A stretch of 64,000 nucleotides of DNA, from positions 62,001 to 126,000 of the forward strand of contig JAFPUM010000002.1 in assembly GCA_017395425.1 (NCBI GenBank). Reading direction: 5' to 3'. Origin of the DNA: Clostridia bacterium (GTDB taxonomy: Bacteria; Bacillota; Clostridia; Oscillospirales; Acutalibacteraceae). The notes beneath the pieces are model-generated. The model was not told the DNA's origin. It saw only the letters and a program-made list of their open reading frames with translations, and made no database searches. Positions 31,506 to 40,554 of the stretch are shown piece after piece (position 1 is the first letter of the stretch; each line of letters begins with the position of its first letter). The position numbers and the translations under genes were made by a program.

Positions 31506-32633
31506 TTAGTCCTCCTTAAAACGTTCGTGAATGATCTTGCCGTTCTGCGTGAGCAGACAGCCTTTCATAATCTCGTCGCCGAGATTGACCTCAAATTCGC
31601 CCGCTTCCTTATTGTAGAAATGGGTCAGGAAGGCGGTGAAGTTGCCGGAAAGCATCTTGGAGGCGTCATAGGGAACCTGTCTCTCGAGCAGGTCGCCGGA
31701 CATGATGATAACGCCGTTGTCGGTCACGACTTCCTCAAAGAGCTTCGAGCCTTCGACGTTGCCGCCGGTGGAGCAAGCCATATCCACCACGATGGAGCCG
31801 GGCTGCATTCTGTCAAGAACGTCCTTGCCGATGAGTCTGGGCGCCTTGCGGCCGAAGACCTTGGCGGTCGTGATGACGATGTTGGAACGCTCGCAGACCT
31901 TCGCCTGCGCTTCGCGCTGCTTGGCAATCTGCTCGGGGGTGAGTTCCTTGGCGTAACCCTGATCGGTCTGACCCATCTCGCCAAGATCAATCTTGACAAA
32001 GCTCGCGCCGAGCGACTTGACCTGCTCTTCCACCACCGGACGGGTGTCAAAAGCGTCCACTCTCGCGCCGAGACGCTTGGCAGTCGCAATCGCCTGCAAG
32101 CCTGCCACACCGACGCCGATGACAAACACTCTGGCGGGATTGATGGTGCCGGACGGCGTGACCATCATGGGCAGAATCTTGGGCAGACGCGCCGCCGCGT
32201 TGACAACCGCCACATAGCCTGCCAGCGAGGTCTGGGAGGACTGCACATCCATCTTCTGCGCGAGGGTGGTGCGGGGAATCATTTCCAGCGAAACCGCCTG
32301 AATGCCCTTGTCGGCAAACTCGTGCAGGAGCTTCTTCTCGTTGAAGGGATCGAGGTAGCTCAGATGCAGCGTGCCGACCTTCAGACCGTCGGCGCTTTCG
32401 GGCTTCATAATGCGCAGCACAATTTCGCTGTCGGCATAGCCGTCCTTCTCGTTCTTGATGATCTGGGCGCCCGCCTTTTTGTAGGCTTCGTCGGAAAAAC
32501 CGCTCCTGACGCCCGCGCCGCTGACCACCTTGAAGGTAAAGCCCATGGCGCCCAGCTTCTTGATGTCGTCGGGAATCAGCGGAACACGCGTTTCGCGCGG
32601 ATCCTTCTCACGACAAACCAGTACTTTTTTCAT
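31506..32633 (-). CDS. pntAA: NAD(P) transhydrogenase subunit alpha part 1
   Basis: Soluble NAD-binding domain I of the transhydrogenase, 375 residues, related to alanine dehydrogenase. Seen are RETRVPLIPDDIKKLGAMGF at the N-terminus, EMIPRTTLAQKMDVQSSQ, the Rossmann turn VIGVGVAGLQAIATAKRLGA and the acidic NAD-selecting residue in DAFDTRP. The mobile loop around DLGEMGQTDQGYAKEL is present. AAGGAG lies eight bases before the ATG. It is the first gene of the operon, behind a promoter at 32754-32782 and a leader hairpin. Confidence 0.97.
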   Translation of the reverse strand: MKKVLVCREKDPRETRVPLIPDDIKKLGAMGFTFKVVSGAGVRSGFSDEAYKKAGAQIIKNEKDGYADSEIVLRIMKPESADGLKVGTLHLSYLDPFNEKKLLHEFADKGIQAVSLEMIPRTTLAQKMDVQSSQTSLAGYVAVVNAAARLPKILPMMVTPSGTINPARVFVIGVGVAGLQAIATAKRLGARVDAFDTRPVVEEQVKSLGASFVKIDLGEMGQTDQGYAKELTPEQIAKQREAQAKVCERSNIVITTAKVFGRKAPRLIGKDVLDRMQPGSIVVDMACSTGGNVEGSKLFEEVVTDNGVIIMSGDLLERQVPYDASKMLSGNFTAFLTHFYNKEAGEFEVNLGDEIMKGCLLTQNGKIIHERFKED

Positions 32634-32660
32634 GGATCATGCTCCTTTCGGATGATAGAC

Positions 32661-32693
32661 GACAAAAAAGTAAACCTCCCGCATGATCGGGAG
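32661..32693 (-). promoter_or_regulatory. Terminator-like hairpin in the pntAA leader
   Basis: On the minus strand CTCCCG and CGGGAG (plus 32688-32693 and 32676-32681) close a 6-base loop, followed by GTTTACTTTTTTG. It lies inside the transcribed leader, so it may be an attenuator. No recognised riboswitch fold was identified. Confidence 0.4.
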
Positions 32694-32753
32694 AGGATTG
32701 CCCGCAGACAGCAGACAGCCGTCCGGAAGGCTTTACAAAATTGTCACTCTCGG

Positions 32754-32782
32754 ATTTTACCATATTTTTGGGTTGATGTCAA
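32754..32782 (-). promoter_or_regulatory. SigA promoter of the pnt operon
   Basis: On the minus strand TTGACA (32777-32782) and TAAAAT (32754-32759) are separated by 17 bases. Start of transcription is predicted near 32747, giving a leader of about 115 bases. Confidence 0.8.
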
Positions 32783-32862
32783 CAGAAACCCTTACGAAAA
32801 TATGCAATAAATATCTCCAAACATTTCAAAATCACGGGTTTAATTTTGCATAAAACAGCGAA

Positions 32863-32896
32863 TCGCCCCGAAAAATCGGATTTTTTCAGGGCGAAA
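32863..32896 (-). terminator. Possible terminator after the lipoprotein gene
   Basis: CGCCC (about 32863) and GGGCG (about 32891) enclose an A/T-rich nested stem (CGAAAAAT with ATTTTTTC). It lies about 50 bases after the lipoprotein stop on the minus strand; the following T-run is short. Confidence 0.45.
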
Positions 32897-32945
32897 CATT
32901 CATTTTTTCGGAGTAACCGCCGACGACGGCAGGAAAAAACGGTGC

Positions 32946-33722
32946 TTATCCGACGGAATCTTTCAGAAGATCCAGTCCGTCGCCTGTGCCGTCCTGGTCG
33001 TCATACCAGTGGAGGACGCCGTTCTTCAGTTGGAACGAGCCGGAGCCGTCCTGATACAGAACCTTGACCTTTTCCTCTCCGCTTTCCGAAACCACGGAGT
33101 TCACATGGGTGGCGCCGCTTGTACAGATCAGCGTTCCGGTCACTTCGTCGAACTGACAGTGATAATTCCATCTGTCATATTCCGCCGCGCTGCTCGCCCA
33201 GCTGACATTCACATCGTAGTACTTCTTTTCCTTTGTGATGGCAACCGTGATTCTGCCGCACGCCCACACGCCGAGATAATCTTCCGCGGCGGTTCTGACG
33301 TAGCCTTCCCGCAGGAAGTGCATCTCGCCGTCCTGCCCGGAATAGATTTCTCCCGGAACCGGGTCGGATTCATCGGCGGCAAAGCCTGCCCAGAAGGTGC
33401 CGTCTTCCTCATAGAAATTGTACCACAGGGATTTGGTGCCGTCGGGGTGTTCCTCATACTCCGCCTTCACGGTGCCATAGGACGCGCCGCCGCCCTTGTA
33501 AGCAAGGGTATAGGAGCCGTCTTCACTGACCGTCAGCGTGCGGGGGTCAAGCACACTGAGTCCGTCTTCATACCATGTACCCACGAGGTTGGCAATTTCG
33601 GGGCTGACATCGGTGGGACTGACATCGGTCTTCTTTTTGCCGCCGCAGGCAGTTATCCCAGTCAGCATGGCAAGCAACAGCAGACACGCTGCGAGCTTTT
33701 TGACAAAGAACGTTTTTTTCAT
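32946..33722 (-). CDS. Secreted lipoprotein, unknown function
   Basis: A 258-residue protein with a lipoprotein signal peptide: basic KKTFFVKK, a hydrophobic core, and the lipobox ITAC with Cys26 as lipidation site, so it is anchored outside the membrane. The mature part is rich in Tyr, Trp, Asp and Gly and looks all-beta. It contains two similar halves, each with a GTWYEDG or GVWACG-type opening and a run of strands, suggesting two lipocalin-like or DUF5640-like repeats. The function is not recognisable. It has its own promoter. Confidence 0.82.
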   Translation of the reverse strand: MKKTFFVKKLAACLLLLAMLTGITACGGKKKTDVSPTDVSPEIANLVGTWYEDGLSVLDPRTLTVSEDGSYTLAYKGGGASYGTVKAEYEEHPDGTKSLWYNFYEEDGTFWAGFAADESDPVPGEIYSGQDGEMHFLREGYVRTAAEDYLGVWACGRITVAITKEKKYYDVNVSWASSAAEYDRWNYHCQFDEVTGTLICTSGATHVNSVVSESGEEKVKVLYQDGSGSFQLKNGVLHWYDDQDGTGDGLDLLKDSVG

Positions 33723-33770
33723 AGAGTAATCCTCCCTGACAGAAATTTGTTATTGGTACGCTCTGCCTTC

Positions 33771-33799
33771 ATCATACCATACTTTTCCGCAAAAAACAA
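33771..33799 (-). promoter_or_regulatory. SigA promoter of the lipoprotein gene
   Basis: On the minus strand TTGTTT (33794-33799) and TATGAT (33771-33776) are 17 bases apart. The predicted start near 33764 lies about 40 bases before the ATG. Confidence 0.65.
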
Positions 33800-33858
33800 T
33801 ATCCTTCAGGGACACAAATGCGAATATATGAACAATCTGTGAAAACCGCACAATTGTC

Positions 33859-33887
33859 TTGACAATCCGGAATCGGCGTGCTATACT
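33859..33887 (+). promoter_or_regulatory. SigA promoter of the trp operon
   Basis: TTGACA (33859-33864) and TATACT (33882-33887) are separated by 17 bases, immediately upstream of the T-box leader. Confidence 0.88.
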
Positions 33888-33893
33888 TCTCAC

Positions 33894-34215
33894 AAACTAA
33901 ATCGACCATTTAAACCGTTGAAGCGGAGATAACGGCGGCGATGCCCTTACAGAGAGCCTGTGATGCTGAAAGTCAGGCAGGAAACACACCGTCAAATGGA
34001 CCGCGGAGGGCGCAGGGAAATATGCCGTTCCGTATGAAGGGCATAGAGTATGCTGCGACGTAGGGCATACGTCAGTTGCCGGGGATATATCGGTATCCCG
34101 CAAAGTGCGCGGCGTATGCCGTGAATCAAGGTGGCACCGCGGATATTTACAGCTTTGACTGCACTATTCGTCCTTGACAGAAGCCATGAATCATGCTTCT
34201 GTCAAGGATTTTTTG
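33894..34215 (+). promoter_or_regulatory. T-box leader, tRNA-Trp specific
   Basis: A 5' leader that senses uncharged tRNA. The T-box sequence AAGGTGGCACCGCGG is at 34129-34142. The specifier loop contains CAAATGGACC with TGG at 33997-33999 (Trp codon) followed by a purine, as is usual. The competing terminator pairs CCTTGACAGAAGC (34172-34184) with GCTTCTGTCAAGG (34195-34207), followed by ATTTTTTG. Uncharged tRNA-Trp would favour the antiterminator and turn on trpE-G-D-C-F, which matches the genes downstream. Confidence 0.93.
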
Positions 34216-34243
34216 TGTCCTGAAAACCATAGGAGGCGATTAT

Positions 34244-35710
34244 ATGAACATCCGGCCGGAACTTGCATCCGTACTCAAAGAAGCCGAAAACGGAAACTAC
34301 CGCGTCATGCCGGTGAGCTGCGAAATACTCTCCGACTTTCTCACCCCCATCGAAGCCATGCGCATTCTCAAAAACGTCTCGGCGCACTGCTATCTGCTGG
34401 AATCGGCACAGCAGGGCGAAAAATGGGGACGCTACACCTTTCTGGGCTACGACCCTCAAATGGAGATCACCTGCGTGGACGGACAGATGAAGGTCAATCA
34501 TCTGAGCCTTTCCACCGACCGTCCCTCCGACGTGCTGCGGCAGATTCTCGCGGATTACAAAAGCCCGCGTCTTGACTATCTGCCCTCCTTTACCGGCGGA
34601 CTGGTGGGGTACTTCTCCTACGACTACCTCTTTTACAGCGAACCCACCGCGCGCCGTCAGACCGAGGATTCCGAAGGGTTCAAGGATTTGGATCTCATGC
34701 TGTTTGACAAGGTGATCGCCTTTGACCATATGCGGCAGAAAATCATTCTGATTGTCAATATGCGGCTCGCGGACGGGGAAACCGGCTACAACAAGGCAGT
34801 GCTGGAGCTGCGTCAGATGATCGATCTGCTGCGGCACGGCGACCGCAAAACCGAACCGCCCGGAAAACTGACCGGCAAAATCACCCCGCTCTTCGACAGG
34901 GAACGCTTCTGCGGCATGGTGGAACGTGCCAAACAGTATATCCGGGAGGGCGACATCTTCCAGATCGTGCTGTCCAACCGGCTGTCCGCACCCTTTGAGG
35001 GCAGTCTGTTCCACACTTATCGCGTTCTTCGCACTATCAACCCTTCGCCCTATATGTTCTACTTCTCCGGCACCGACGTGGAAGTGGCAGGCGCTTCCCC
35101 CGAAACCCTGGTCAAACTGGAAAACGGCGAACTCCACACCTTCCCGCTGGCGGGCACCCGTCCCAGAGGACGCACCGACACGGAGGACAAGGCGCTTGAA
35201 ACCGAACTGCTCGCGGACGAAAAGGAACTCGCCGAACATAATATGCTCGTGGATCTGGGTCGCAACGATCTGGGCAGAATCAGCCGGTTCGGGACAGTGG
35301 AGGTCGAACGGCTGCACGATATCGTGCGGTATTCCCATGTCATGCACATCGGCTCCACGGTCAGAGGTCAGATTCGCGAGGACAGGGACGCACTCGACGC
35401 GATTGAAGCGGTACTGCCCGCCGGCACGCTTTCCGGCGCGCCCAAAATCCGCGCCTGCCAGCTCATCGGAGAACTGGAAAACAATAAGCGCGGCATTTAC
35501 GGCGGCGCCATCGGCTATGTGGACTTCACCGGCAATATGGACACCTGCATCGCCATTCGTATCGCCTACCGCAAGAACGGTCGTGTCTTCGTGCGCAGCG
35601 GCGCGGGCATCGTGGCGGATTCCGTGCCGGAGAAGGAATTCGAGGAATGTATGAACAAGGCGCGTTCCTGTCTGAGTGCGCTGGAACTGGCACAGGAGGT
35701 GGAAGAATGA
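34244..35710 (+). CDS. trpE: Anthranilate synthase component I
   Basis: Makes anthranilate from chorismate, with ammonia supplied by TrpG. The 488 residues include the Trp feedback-site segment CYLLESAQQGEKWGRYTF and the chorismate-binding core: GDIFQIVLSNR, PSPYMFYF, FPLAGTRPRG, DLGRNDLGR, MHIGSTVRG and RSGAGIVADS. AGGAGG lies seven bases before the ATG at 34244; the frame extends upstream but inside the T-box terminator. It is the first gene of the T-box-controlled operon and overlaps trpG by four bases. Confidence 0.98.
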   Translation: MNIRPELASVLKEAENGNYRVMPVSCEILSDFLTPIEAMRILKNVSAHCYLLESAQQGEKWGRYTFLGYDPQMEITCVDGQMKVNHLSLSTDRPSDVLRQILADYKSPRLDYLPSFTGGLVGYFSYDYLFYSEPTARRQTEDSEGFKDLDLMLFDKVIAFDHMRQKIILIVNMRLADGETGYNKAVLELRQMIDLLRHGDRKTEPPGKLTGKITPLFDRERFCGMVERAKQYIREGDIFQIVLSNRLSAPFEGSLFHTYRVLRTINPSPYMFYFSGTDVEVAGASPETLVKLENGELHTFPLAGTRPRGRTDTEDKALETELLADEKELAEHNMLVDLGRNDLGRISRFGTVEVERLHDIVRYSHVMHIGSTVRGQIREDRDALDAIEAVLPAGTLSGAPKIRACQLIGELENNKRGIYGGAIGYVDFTGNMDTCIAIRIAYRKNGRVFVRSGAGIVADSVPEKEFEECMNKARSCLSALELAQEVEE

Positions 35711-36270
35711 TTCTTCTGATTGATAATTATGACAGCTTTTCGTACAATCTTTATCAACTCATCGGCAGTATGAACCCGGATATCCGGGTCATACGCAATG
35801 ATGAAATGACACTCGACGAAATCCGCACGCTGCATCCCTCCCATGTGATCCTCTCCCCCGGTCCCGGACGACCCGAAAACGCCGGTATTCTCGTGGAAGC
35901 CGCAAAGGAACTGGGCAAGGAGATTCCCACGCTGGGCGTGTGTCTGGGGCATCAGGCGATCTGTATGGCATTCGGCGGCGAGATTACCTACGCATCCCGC
36001 CTCATGCACGGCAAGCAGTCCGAGGTGACGTTTGACACGAACTGCCCGCTGTTCCGCGGCTGTCCTGCCACCGCTCCCGTCGCGCGATACCACTCGCTCG
36101 CCGCCAATCCCGAAAACCTGCCCGACTGCCTGCAAATCACCGCCCGTACCGCCGACGGAGAAATCATGGCGGTGCAGCACCTCGACTATCCGATTTACGG
36201 CGTACAGTTCCACCCCGAATCCATCATGACCCCCGACGGCGCGTTTATGATGAAGAATTTTCTCAGCTAG
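35707..36270 (+). CDS. trpG: Anthranilate synthase component II (glutamine amidotransferase)
   Basis: Class I glutamine amidotransferase of 187 residues that feeds ammonia to TrpE. The start MILLIDNYDSFSYN, the oxyanion segment LSPGPGRPENAG, the nucleophile in LGVCLGHQAI and the His-Glu pair in YGVQFHPES are all present. The ATG at 35707 overlaps the trpE TGA. It could also serve PabB in folate synthesis, as in Bacillus, but its place here argues for tryptophan. Confidence 0.97.
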   Translation: MILLIDNYDSFSYNLYQLIGSMNPDIRVIRNDEMTLDEIRTLHPSHVILSPGPGRPENAGILVEAAKELGKEIPTLGVCLGHQAICMAFGGEITYASRLMHGKQSEVTFDTNCPLFRGCPATAPVARYHSLAANPENLPDCLQITARTADGEIMAVQHLDYPIYGVQFHPESIMTPDGAFMMKNFLS

Positions 36271-36328
36271 CGAAGCACGGGTTTCATAAAGCAAACGGTA
36301 AAAAGAATAAAATAAGGAGATATGCCAC

Positions 36329-37360
36329 ATGATTAAAGAAGCCATTATCAAAATTGTCAGCAAAGGTGATCTCACCTACGATGAAGCCTATGCCGTCATG
36401 AACGAAATCATGAGCGGTGAGACTACTCCCACCCAGAACGCCGCGTTCCTCTCGGCGCTTTCCACCAAGAGCGCACGCGCCGAAACCACCGACGAAATCG
36501 CCGGCTGTGCCGCCGCTATGCGTGACCACGCCACCAAAGTGGATACCGGCATGGATATCTTTGAAATCGTCGGCACCGGCGGCGACAATGCCCACAGCTT
36601 CAACATTTCCACCACTTCCGCGCTGGTCGCCGCGGCAGGCGGCATGAAAGTCGCCAAACACGGCAATCGCGCCGCCTCTTCCCTGAGCGGTACGGCGGAC
36701 TGTCTGGAAGCGCTGGGCGTGAATATCCAGCAAAGCCCCGCCCGCTGCGTCGAGCTGCTCAACGAAGTGGGTATGTGCTTCTTCTTCGCGCAGAAGTACC
36801 ACACGTCCATGAAGTATGTCGGCGCGATTCGCAAGGAACTCGGTTTCCGCACCGTCTTCAATATTCTGGGACCGCTCACCAATCCCGGTTCGCCCACCAT
36901 GCAGCTGCTCGGCGTGTACGACGAATACCTCGTGGAACCGCTGGCGCAGGTATTGGTCAGCCTCGGCGTGAAACGCGGCATGGTGGTGTACGGCATGGAT
37001 AAGCTGGACGAAATCTCCCTCAGCGCCCCCACCAAAATCTGCGAAATCAAAGACGGCTGGTTCCGTACCTCTGTCATCACCCCCGAACAGTTCGGATTCG
37101 AGCGGTGCAGCAAGGCTGACCTCAAGGGCGGCACCCCCGCCGAAAATGCCGCCACCACCCGCGCTATTCTCAGCGGTCAGCAGGGTCACAAGCGCAACGC
37201 CGTTCTGCTGAATGCCGGTGCGGCACTCTATATCGGCGGCAAGGCAGATTCGATGGAGAAGGGCGTCGTGCTGGCGGCGGATATCATCGATTCCGGCGCG
37301 GCACTGCAAACGCTGGAACGCTTCATCGAGGTGAGCAACCGTCCGGAGGCAGAAGCATAA
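36329..37360 (+). CDS. trpD: Anthranilate phosphoribosyltransferase
   Basis: Transfers the phosphoribosyl group to anthranilate. The 343-residue protein shows the diphosphate-binding [14 protein letters not shown], the KHGNRAASS loop and [16 protein letters not shown], all family hallmarks. AAGGAGA precedes the ATG. It lies 58 bases after trpG. It is not fused to trpG, unlike in E. coli. Confidence 0.97.
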   Translation: MIKEAIIKIVSKGDLTYDEAYAVMNEIMSGETTPTQNAAFLSALSTKSARAETTDEIAGCAAAMRDHATKVDTGMDIFEIVGTGGDNAHSFNISTTSALVAAAGGMKVAKHGNRAASSLSGTADCLEALGVNIQQSPARCVELLNEVGMCFFFAQKYHTSMKYVGAIRKELGFRTVFNILGPLTNPGSPTMQLLGVYDEYLVEPLAQVLVSLGVKRGMVVYGMDKLDEISLSAPTKICEIKDGWFRTSVITPEQFGFERCSKADLKGGTPAENAATTRAILSGQQGHKRNAVLLNAGAALYIGGKADSMEKGVVLAADIIDSGAALQTLERFIEVSNRPEAEA

Positions 37361-37362
37361 AG

Positions 37363-38148
37363 ATGACGATTTTAGATCAACTGGCGGATTACGCCAAGGA
37401 ACGTGTGGAAGCGGCGCGCAGGAAAGTTCCGACCGAAACCCTGCGGGCGGAAGCCTTCGCGCTGCCAAAAGGAGACTTCTCTTTTGAGAACGCGCTGAAA
37501 ACGTCCGATATCGCTTTTATCTGCGAATGCAAGAAAGCCTCCCCCTCCAAGGGACTGATCGCGCCGGATTTCCCGTATCTGACCATCGCCAAGGATTACG
37601 AGGCGGCAGGCGCGGACGCAATTTCCGTCCTGACCGAACCCAAATGGTTTCTGGGGAACGACGGGTATCTGCGGGATATTGCTTCTCATGTATCCGTCCC
37701 GTGCCTGCGCAAGGATTTTACCGTGGACGAATACATGATCTATCAGGCAAAGCTGCTCGGCGCGTCGGCGGTACTGCTGATCTGCGCGATTCTCACTCCT
37801 TCCCAGCTGAGCGAATACCGCTCCCTCTGCGACGAACTGGGGCTGTCGGCACTCGTGGAAGCCCACGACGAATCCGAAATCCAGACCGCGCTGCAAGCCG
37901 GAGCGAGAATCGTGGGCGTGAACAACCGCAACCTCAAAGATTTCACCGTGGATACCGGGAACAGCCGACGGCTGCGGGCATTGCTGCCGCCTGATATACT
38001 GTTTGTCTCGGAGAGCGGCGTGAAGAACGCCGCTGACGTCCAAGCGCTGCGGGAGATTGGCGCGGACGCGGTGCTGATCGGTGAAACCCTCATGCGGGCG
38101 CACGACAAAGCCGCCAAACTCCGGGAACTGAAAGGAATGGCCTTATGA
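37363..38148 (+). CDS. trpC: Indole-3-glycerol-phosphate synthase
   Basis: TIM-barrel enzyme that closes the indole ring. The 261 residues contain IAFICECKKASPSKG-type catalytic lysine segment (seen as AFICECKKASPSKGLI), AISVLTEPKWFLG, CLRKDFTVDEYMIYQA, LVEAHDESEI, GVNNRNLKDF and SESGV. The ATG follows the trpD stop by two bases, with its ribosome binding site inside trpD. It overlaps trpF by four bases. Confidence 0.97.
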   Translation: MTILDQLADYAKERVEAARRKVPTETLRAEAFALPKGDFSFENALKTSDIAFICECKKASPSKGLIAPDFPYLTIAKDYEAAGADAISVLTEPKWFLGNDGYLRDIASHVSVPCLRKDFTVDEYMIYQAKLLGASAVLLICAILTPSQLSEYRSLCDELGLSALVEAHDESEIQTALQAGARIVGVNNRNLKDFTVDTGNSRRLRALLPPDILFVSESGVKNAADVQALREIGADAVLIGETLMRAHDKAAKLRELKGMAL

Positions 38149-38774
38149 CAAACAGAACCCGCATCAAACTCTGCGGACTGACCCGGCAGGAAGATATCCG
38201 GACGGTCAACTCGCTCCGCCCGGATTACGTCGGCTTTGTGTTTTATGCGAAAAGCCGACGGTGCGTCACCGAAGCACAGGCGGCGCGGCTCAAAGAGCTG
38301 CTGGACCCGTCTGTAAAGGCGGTCGGGGTATTTGTAAACGAAGACCCTGCGGTGATTGCCGATCTGCTGAACCAAGGCATCATCGACCTCGCCCAGCTTC
38401 ACGGGCAGGAAGACACGGACTATTACAACCGGCTCAGGTCACTCACCGATAAGCCCCTCATCAAAGCTTTCCGTGTGGAAAGTCCGGCGGACTGTCTGCC
38501 CGCCGAAGTCTATCCCTCGGACGGCATCCTGCTGGATTCGGGTATGGGAAGCGGCGTGGCATTTGACTGGTCCGCGGTTGCGGGCGTGAAGCGCCCCTAC
38601 TTTCTCGCGGGAGGACTGCACGCGGGCAATGTCGCCGCCGCCATACGGACACTCCATCCCTTCGCGGTGGACGTCAGCTCCGGCATCGAAACCGACGGCA
38701 GCAAGGACAAAGAGAAAATGAAAGCGTTTGTAGAGGCGGTACGGTCGGCGGACAGCGGTCATATACCGTCTTAA
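38145..38774 (+). CDS. trpF: Phosphoribosylanthranilate isomerase
   Basis: Isomerises N-(5'-phosphoribosyl)anthranilate. The 209 residues begin with the catalytic Cys in IKLCGLTRQEDI and include DYVGFVF, LAQLHGQED, LLDSG and LAGGLHAGNV, then the SSGIETDGSKDKEKM end containing the phosphate loop. The ATG overlaps the trpC stop (ATGA). It is the last gene before the operon terminator; trpB and trpA do not follow. Confidence 0.96.
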   Translation: MTNRTRIKLCGLTRQEDIRTVNSLRPDYVGFVFYAKSRRCVTEAQAARLKELLDPSVKAVGVFVNEDPAVIADLLNQGIIDLAQLHGQEDTDYYNRLRSLTDKPLIKAFRVESPADCLPAEVYPSDGILLDSGMGSGVAFDWSAVAGVKRPYFLAGGLHAGNVAAAIRTLHPFAVDVSSGIETDGSKDKEKMKAFVEAVRSADSGHIPS

Positions 38775-38780
38775 CAGTCA

Positions 38781-38823
38781 AAAAGGGATGATATACACAT
38801 ATTAGGCGCATATCATCCCTTTT
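38781..38823. terminator. Terminator after trpF, possibly also for murC
   Basis: AAAAGGGATGATAT (38781-38794) pairs with ATATCATCCCTTT (38810-38823). T residues follow on both strands, so it can act bidirectionally. Confidence 0.85.
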
Positions 38824-38854
38824 CCTCATGGATTCCGGGGAAAAAATAATCGAA

Positions 38855-39040
38855 GGTATACGAAGGGTATACGAGCAAAAAGCGGTGCCTCGTATACCCT
38901 GATTTCGGTTAAAAAAGCCCTACAATACGCGGTTTTTAGATTATTTTAGACGAAAGGTATACGAGGTTACGAGGAAAATACAGTAAAATAAAAATTTTAA
39001 AATATATAGTTTACAGCAAATTCCTCGTAACCTTCGTAAC
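38855..39040. repeat. Two related inverted repeats (GTATACGAG / GTTACGAGG family)
   Basis: GGGTATACGAG (38865-38875) is the exact reverse complement of CTCGTATACCC (38889-38899). GGTTACGAGGA (38965-38975) is the exact reverse complement of TCCTCGTAACC (39022-39032). Further copies of GGTATACGA lie at 38855 and 38956, and a TTCGTAAC at 39033. They fill the 308-base gap between trpF and the murC stop together with an A/T-rich core (38976-39020). No gene or known element was recognised. Confidence 0.7.
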
Positions 39041-39082
39041 CCGCGTATTTCAGGGGTTTTCTGGCTTTCAGCCTTCGTATCT

Positions 39083-40483
39083 CTATTGGTTCAGCAGCTT
39101 TTCCTTCATCAGCTTGGCGCATTTATACACGTCGCCGCAGCCCATCGTGATGATCAGGTCGCCCTCTTCCGCGTGGGACAGCACATAATTTGCCACGTCC
39201 TCAAAGGAATGTTCCAGATGACAGCCCGGTATCAGCGCCTGCAAGTCCTCCGAATGCACGCCCAGATCATCCCATTCGCGTCCGCCCATGATGTCGGTCA
39301 GCACCGCTTTGTCCGCGATTTGCAGCACGCGGGCGAACTCGTGCAGATGGGTCTTGGTGCGGGTATAAGTGAAGGGTTGGAACACCGCCCAGACGCGCTT
39401 ATAGGGCATTTCCTTACAGGCGTGCAGCGTGGCTTCGATTTCGGTCGGATGATGAGCATAGTCGTCCGCAATCGTAATGCCGTTATGCACGGTGTGAATC
39501 TCAAACCGACGCGACGCGCCGGAGAACAGTCCCAGACCCTTCTTCACATCCTCCGGTTTGGCGCCGACATACAGACACGCCGCCGATGCCGCCAGCGCGT
39601 TGAGAATATTATGCTCGCCCGGCACCTTGAGGGTCAGATCGGTGAGCTTTTCGCCGTGGTGCATCAGATCAAACTGCCAGAAACCGCCGCTTGCCATGTG
39701 TACATTTTCGGCGTAGTAGTCGTTCTTGGGTTCCAGACCGAAGGTGATGATTTTCGCTTGGGTGGTATCCAGCGCCTTCATGGTGTTGGGGTCGTCGCCG
39801 TTGGCAATGACCGCGCCGGTGGTCTGTCCCGCGAACTGACGGAACGACGCGATGATATTCTCCAGCGTGCCGAAGTAGTCGAGATGGTCGGCGTCGATAT
39901 TGAGAATCACCGCCACCTCCGGCGTGATTTGCAGGAAGGTGTCCACAAATTCGCAGGCTTCGCACACCATATTCTCGCTCTTGCCCGCTCTGCCGTAGCC
40001 TTCAATCAGCGCGAGCTTGCCGCCGATCACCACAGTGGGGTCAAGCTGTCCCGCCATGAGAATGGTCGTTATCATCGAAGTGGTTGTGGTCTTGCCGTGG
40101 GTACCCGAAACCGCAATGTCGTTGTGATAGCGCCGACAGATCGCGCCCAGCAGCACCGAACGCTCAATGGTGGGAATACCCGCTTCTCTTGCCGCGAGCA
40201 GTTCGGGATTATCCTTGGCGATGGCTGCCGAATACACCACCAGTTCCGCGCCCTCGATATTTTCCGCCCGCTGCCCGATGGCTACTTTGATGCCGAAGGA
40301 ACGCAGCCGCTTGACCGTATCGGAATTGTCGTCCACGTCGGAGCCGGTGATGAGCTTGCCGCTGCCGTCCTCCCGCAGAATGTCAACCAGCGGACACATT
40401 CCCGAACCGCCGATGCCGATGAAATGAATGTGCTTAACGGTACGCAGAAGTTCGTCATATTCCGTAATAACCTTGTTTCTCAT
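39083..40483 (-). CDS. murC: UDP-N-acetylmuramate--L-alanine ligase
   Basis: Adds the first amino acid to the peptidoglycan precursor in the cytoplasm, using ATP. The 466 residues show the N-terminal UDP-binding GIGGSGMCPL, the Mur-ligase P-loop SGTHGKTTTT (residues 126-135), ILNIDADHLDYF, ANGDDPN and the late DDYAHHPTEI motif, with a C-terminal ligase domain ending in TMGCGDVYK. The ATG at 40483 has a weak AAGGA at long spacing. Its promoter (40526-40554) lies in the end of the upstream gene. Confidence 0.97.
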   Translation of the reverse strand: MRNKVITEYDELLRTVKHIHFIGIGGSGMCPLVDILREDGSGKLITGSDVDDNSDTVKRLRSFGIKVAIGQRAENIEGAELVVYSAAIAKDNPELLAAREAGIPTIERSVLLGAICRRYHNDIAVSGTHGKTTTTSMITTILMAGQLDPTVVIGGKLALIEGYGRAGKSENMVCEACEFVDTFLQITPEVAVILNIDADHLDYFGTLENIIASFRQFAGQTTGAVIANGDDPNTMKALDTTQAKIITFGLEPKNDYYAENVHMASGGFWQFDLMHHGEKLTDLTLKVPGEHNILNALAASAACLYVGAKPEDVKKGLGLFSGASRRFEIHTVHNGITIADDYAHHPTEIEATLHACKEMPYKRVWAVFQPFTYTRTKTHLHEFARVLQIADKAVLTDIMGGREWDDLGVHSEDLQALIPGCHLEHSFEDVANYVLSHAEEGDLIITMGCGDVYKCAKLMKEKLLNQ

Positions 40484-40525
40484 AGGGAATCATCATATCC
40501 TTCCGAAGAATTTGTCGGTAGGATT

Positions 40526-40554
40526 ATTCTAGCACGATTTTCCACCGGTGTCAA
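40526..40554 (-). promoter_or_regulatory. SigA promoter of murC built on a tandem repeat
   Basis: On the minus strand TTGACA (40549-40554) and TAGAAT (40526-40531, preceded by TGC, an extended -10) are separated by 17 bases. The -10 overlaps the stop codon of the upstream gene, and the -35 is part of the first of four 9-base repeats. Confidence 0.75.

Noticed and set aside
38855..39040. Repeats considered as a replication origin or plasmid iterons
   Set aside because: They are inverted pairs, not direct iterons, with no replication gene nearby and no DnaA-box cluster seen.
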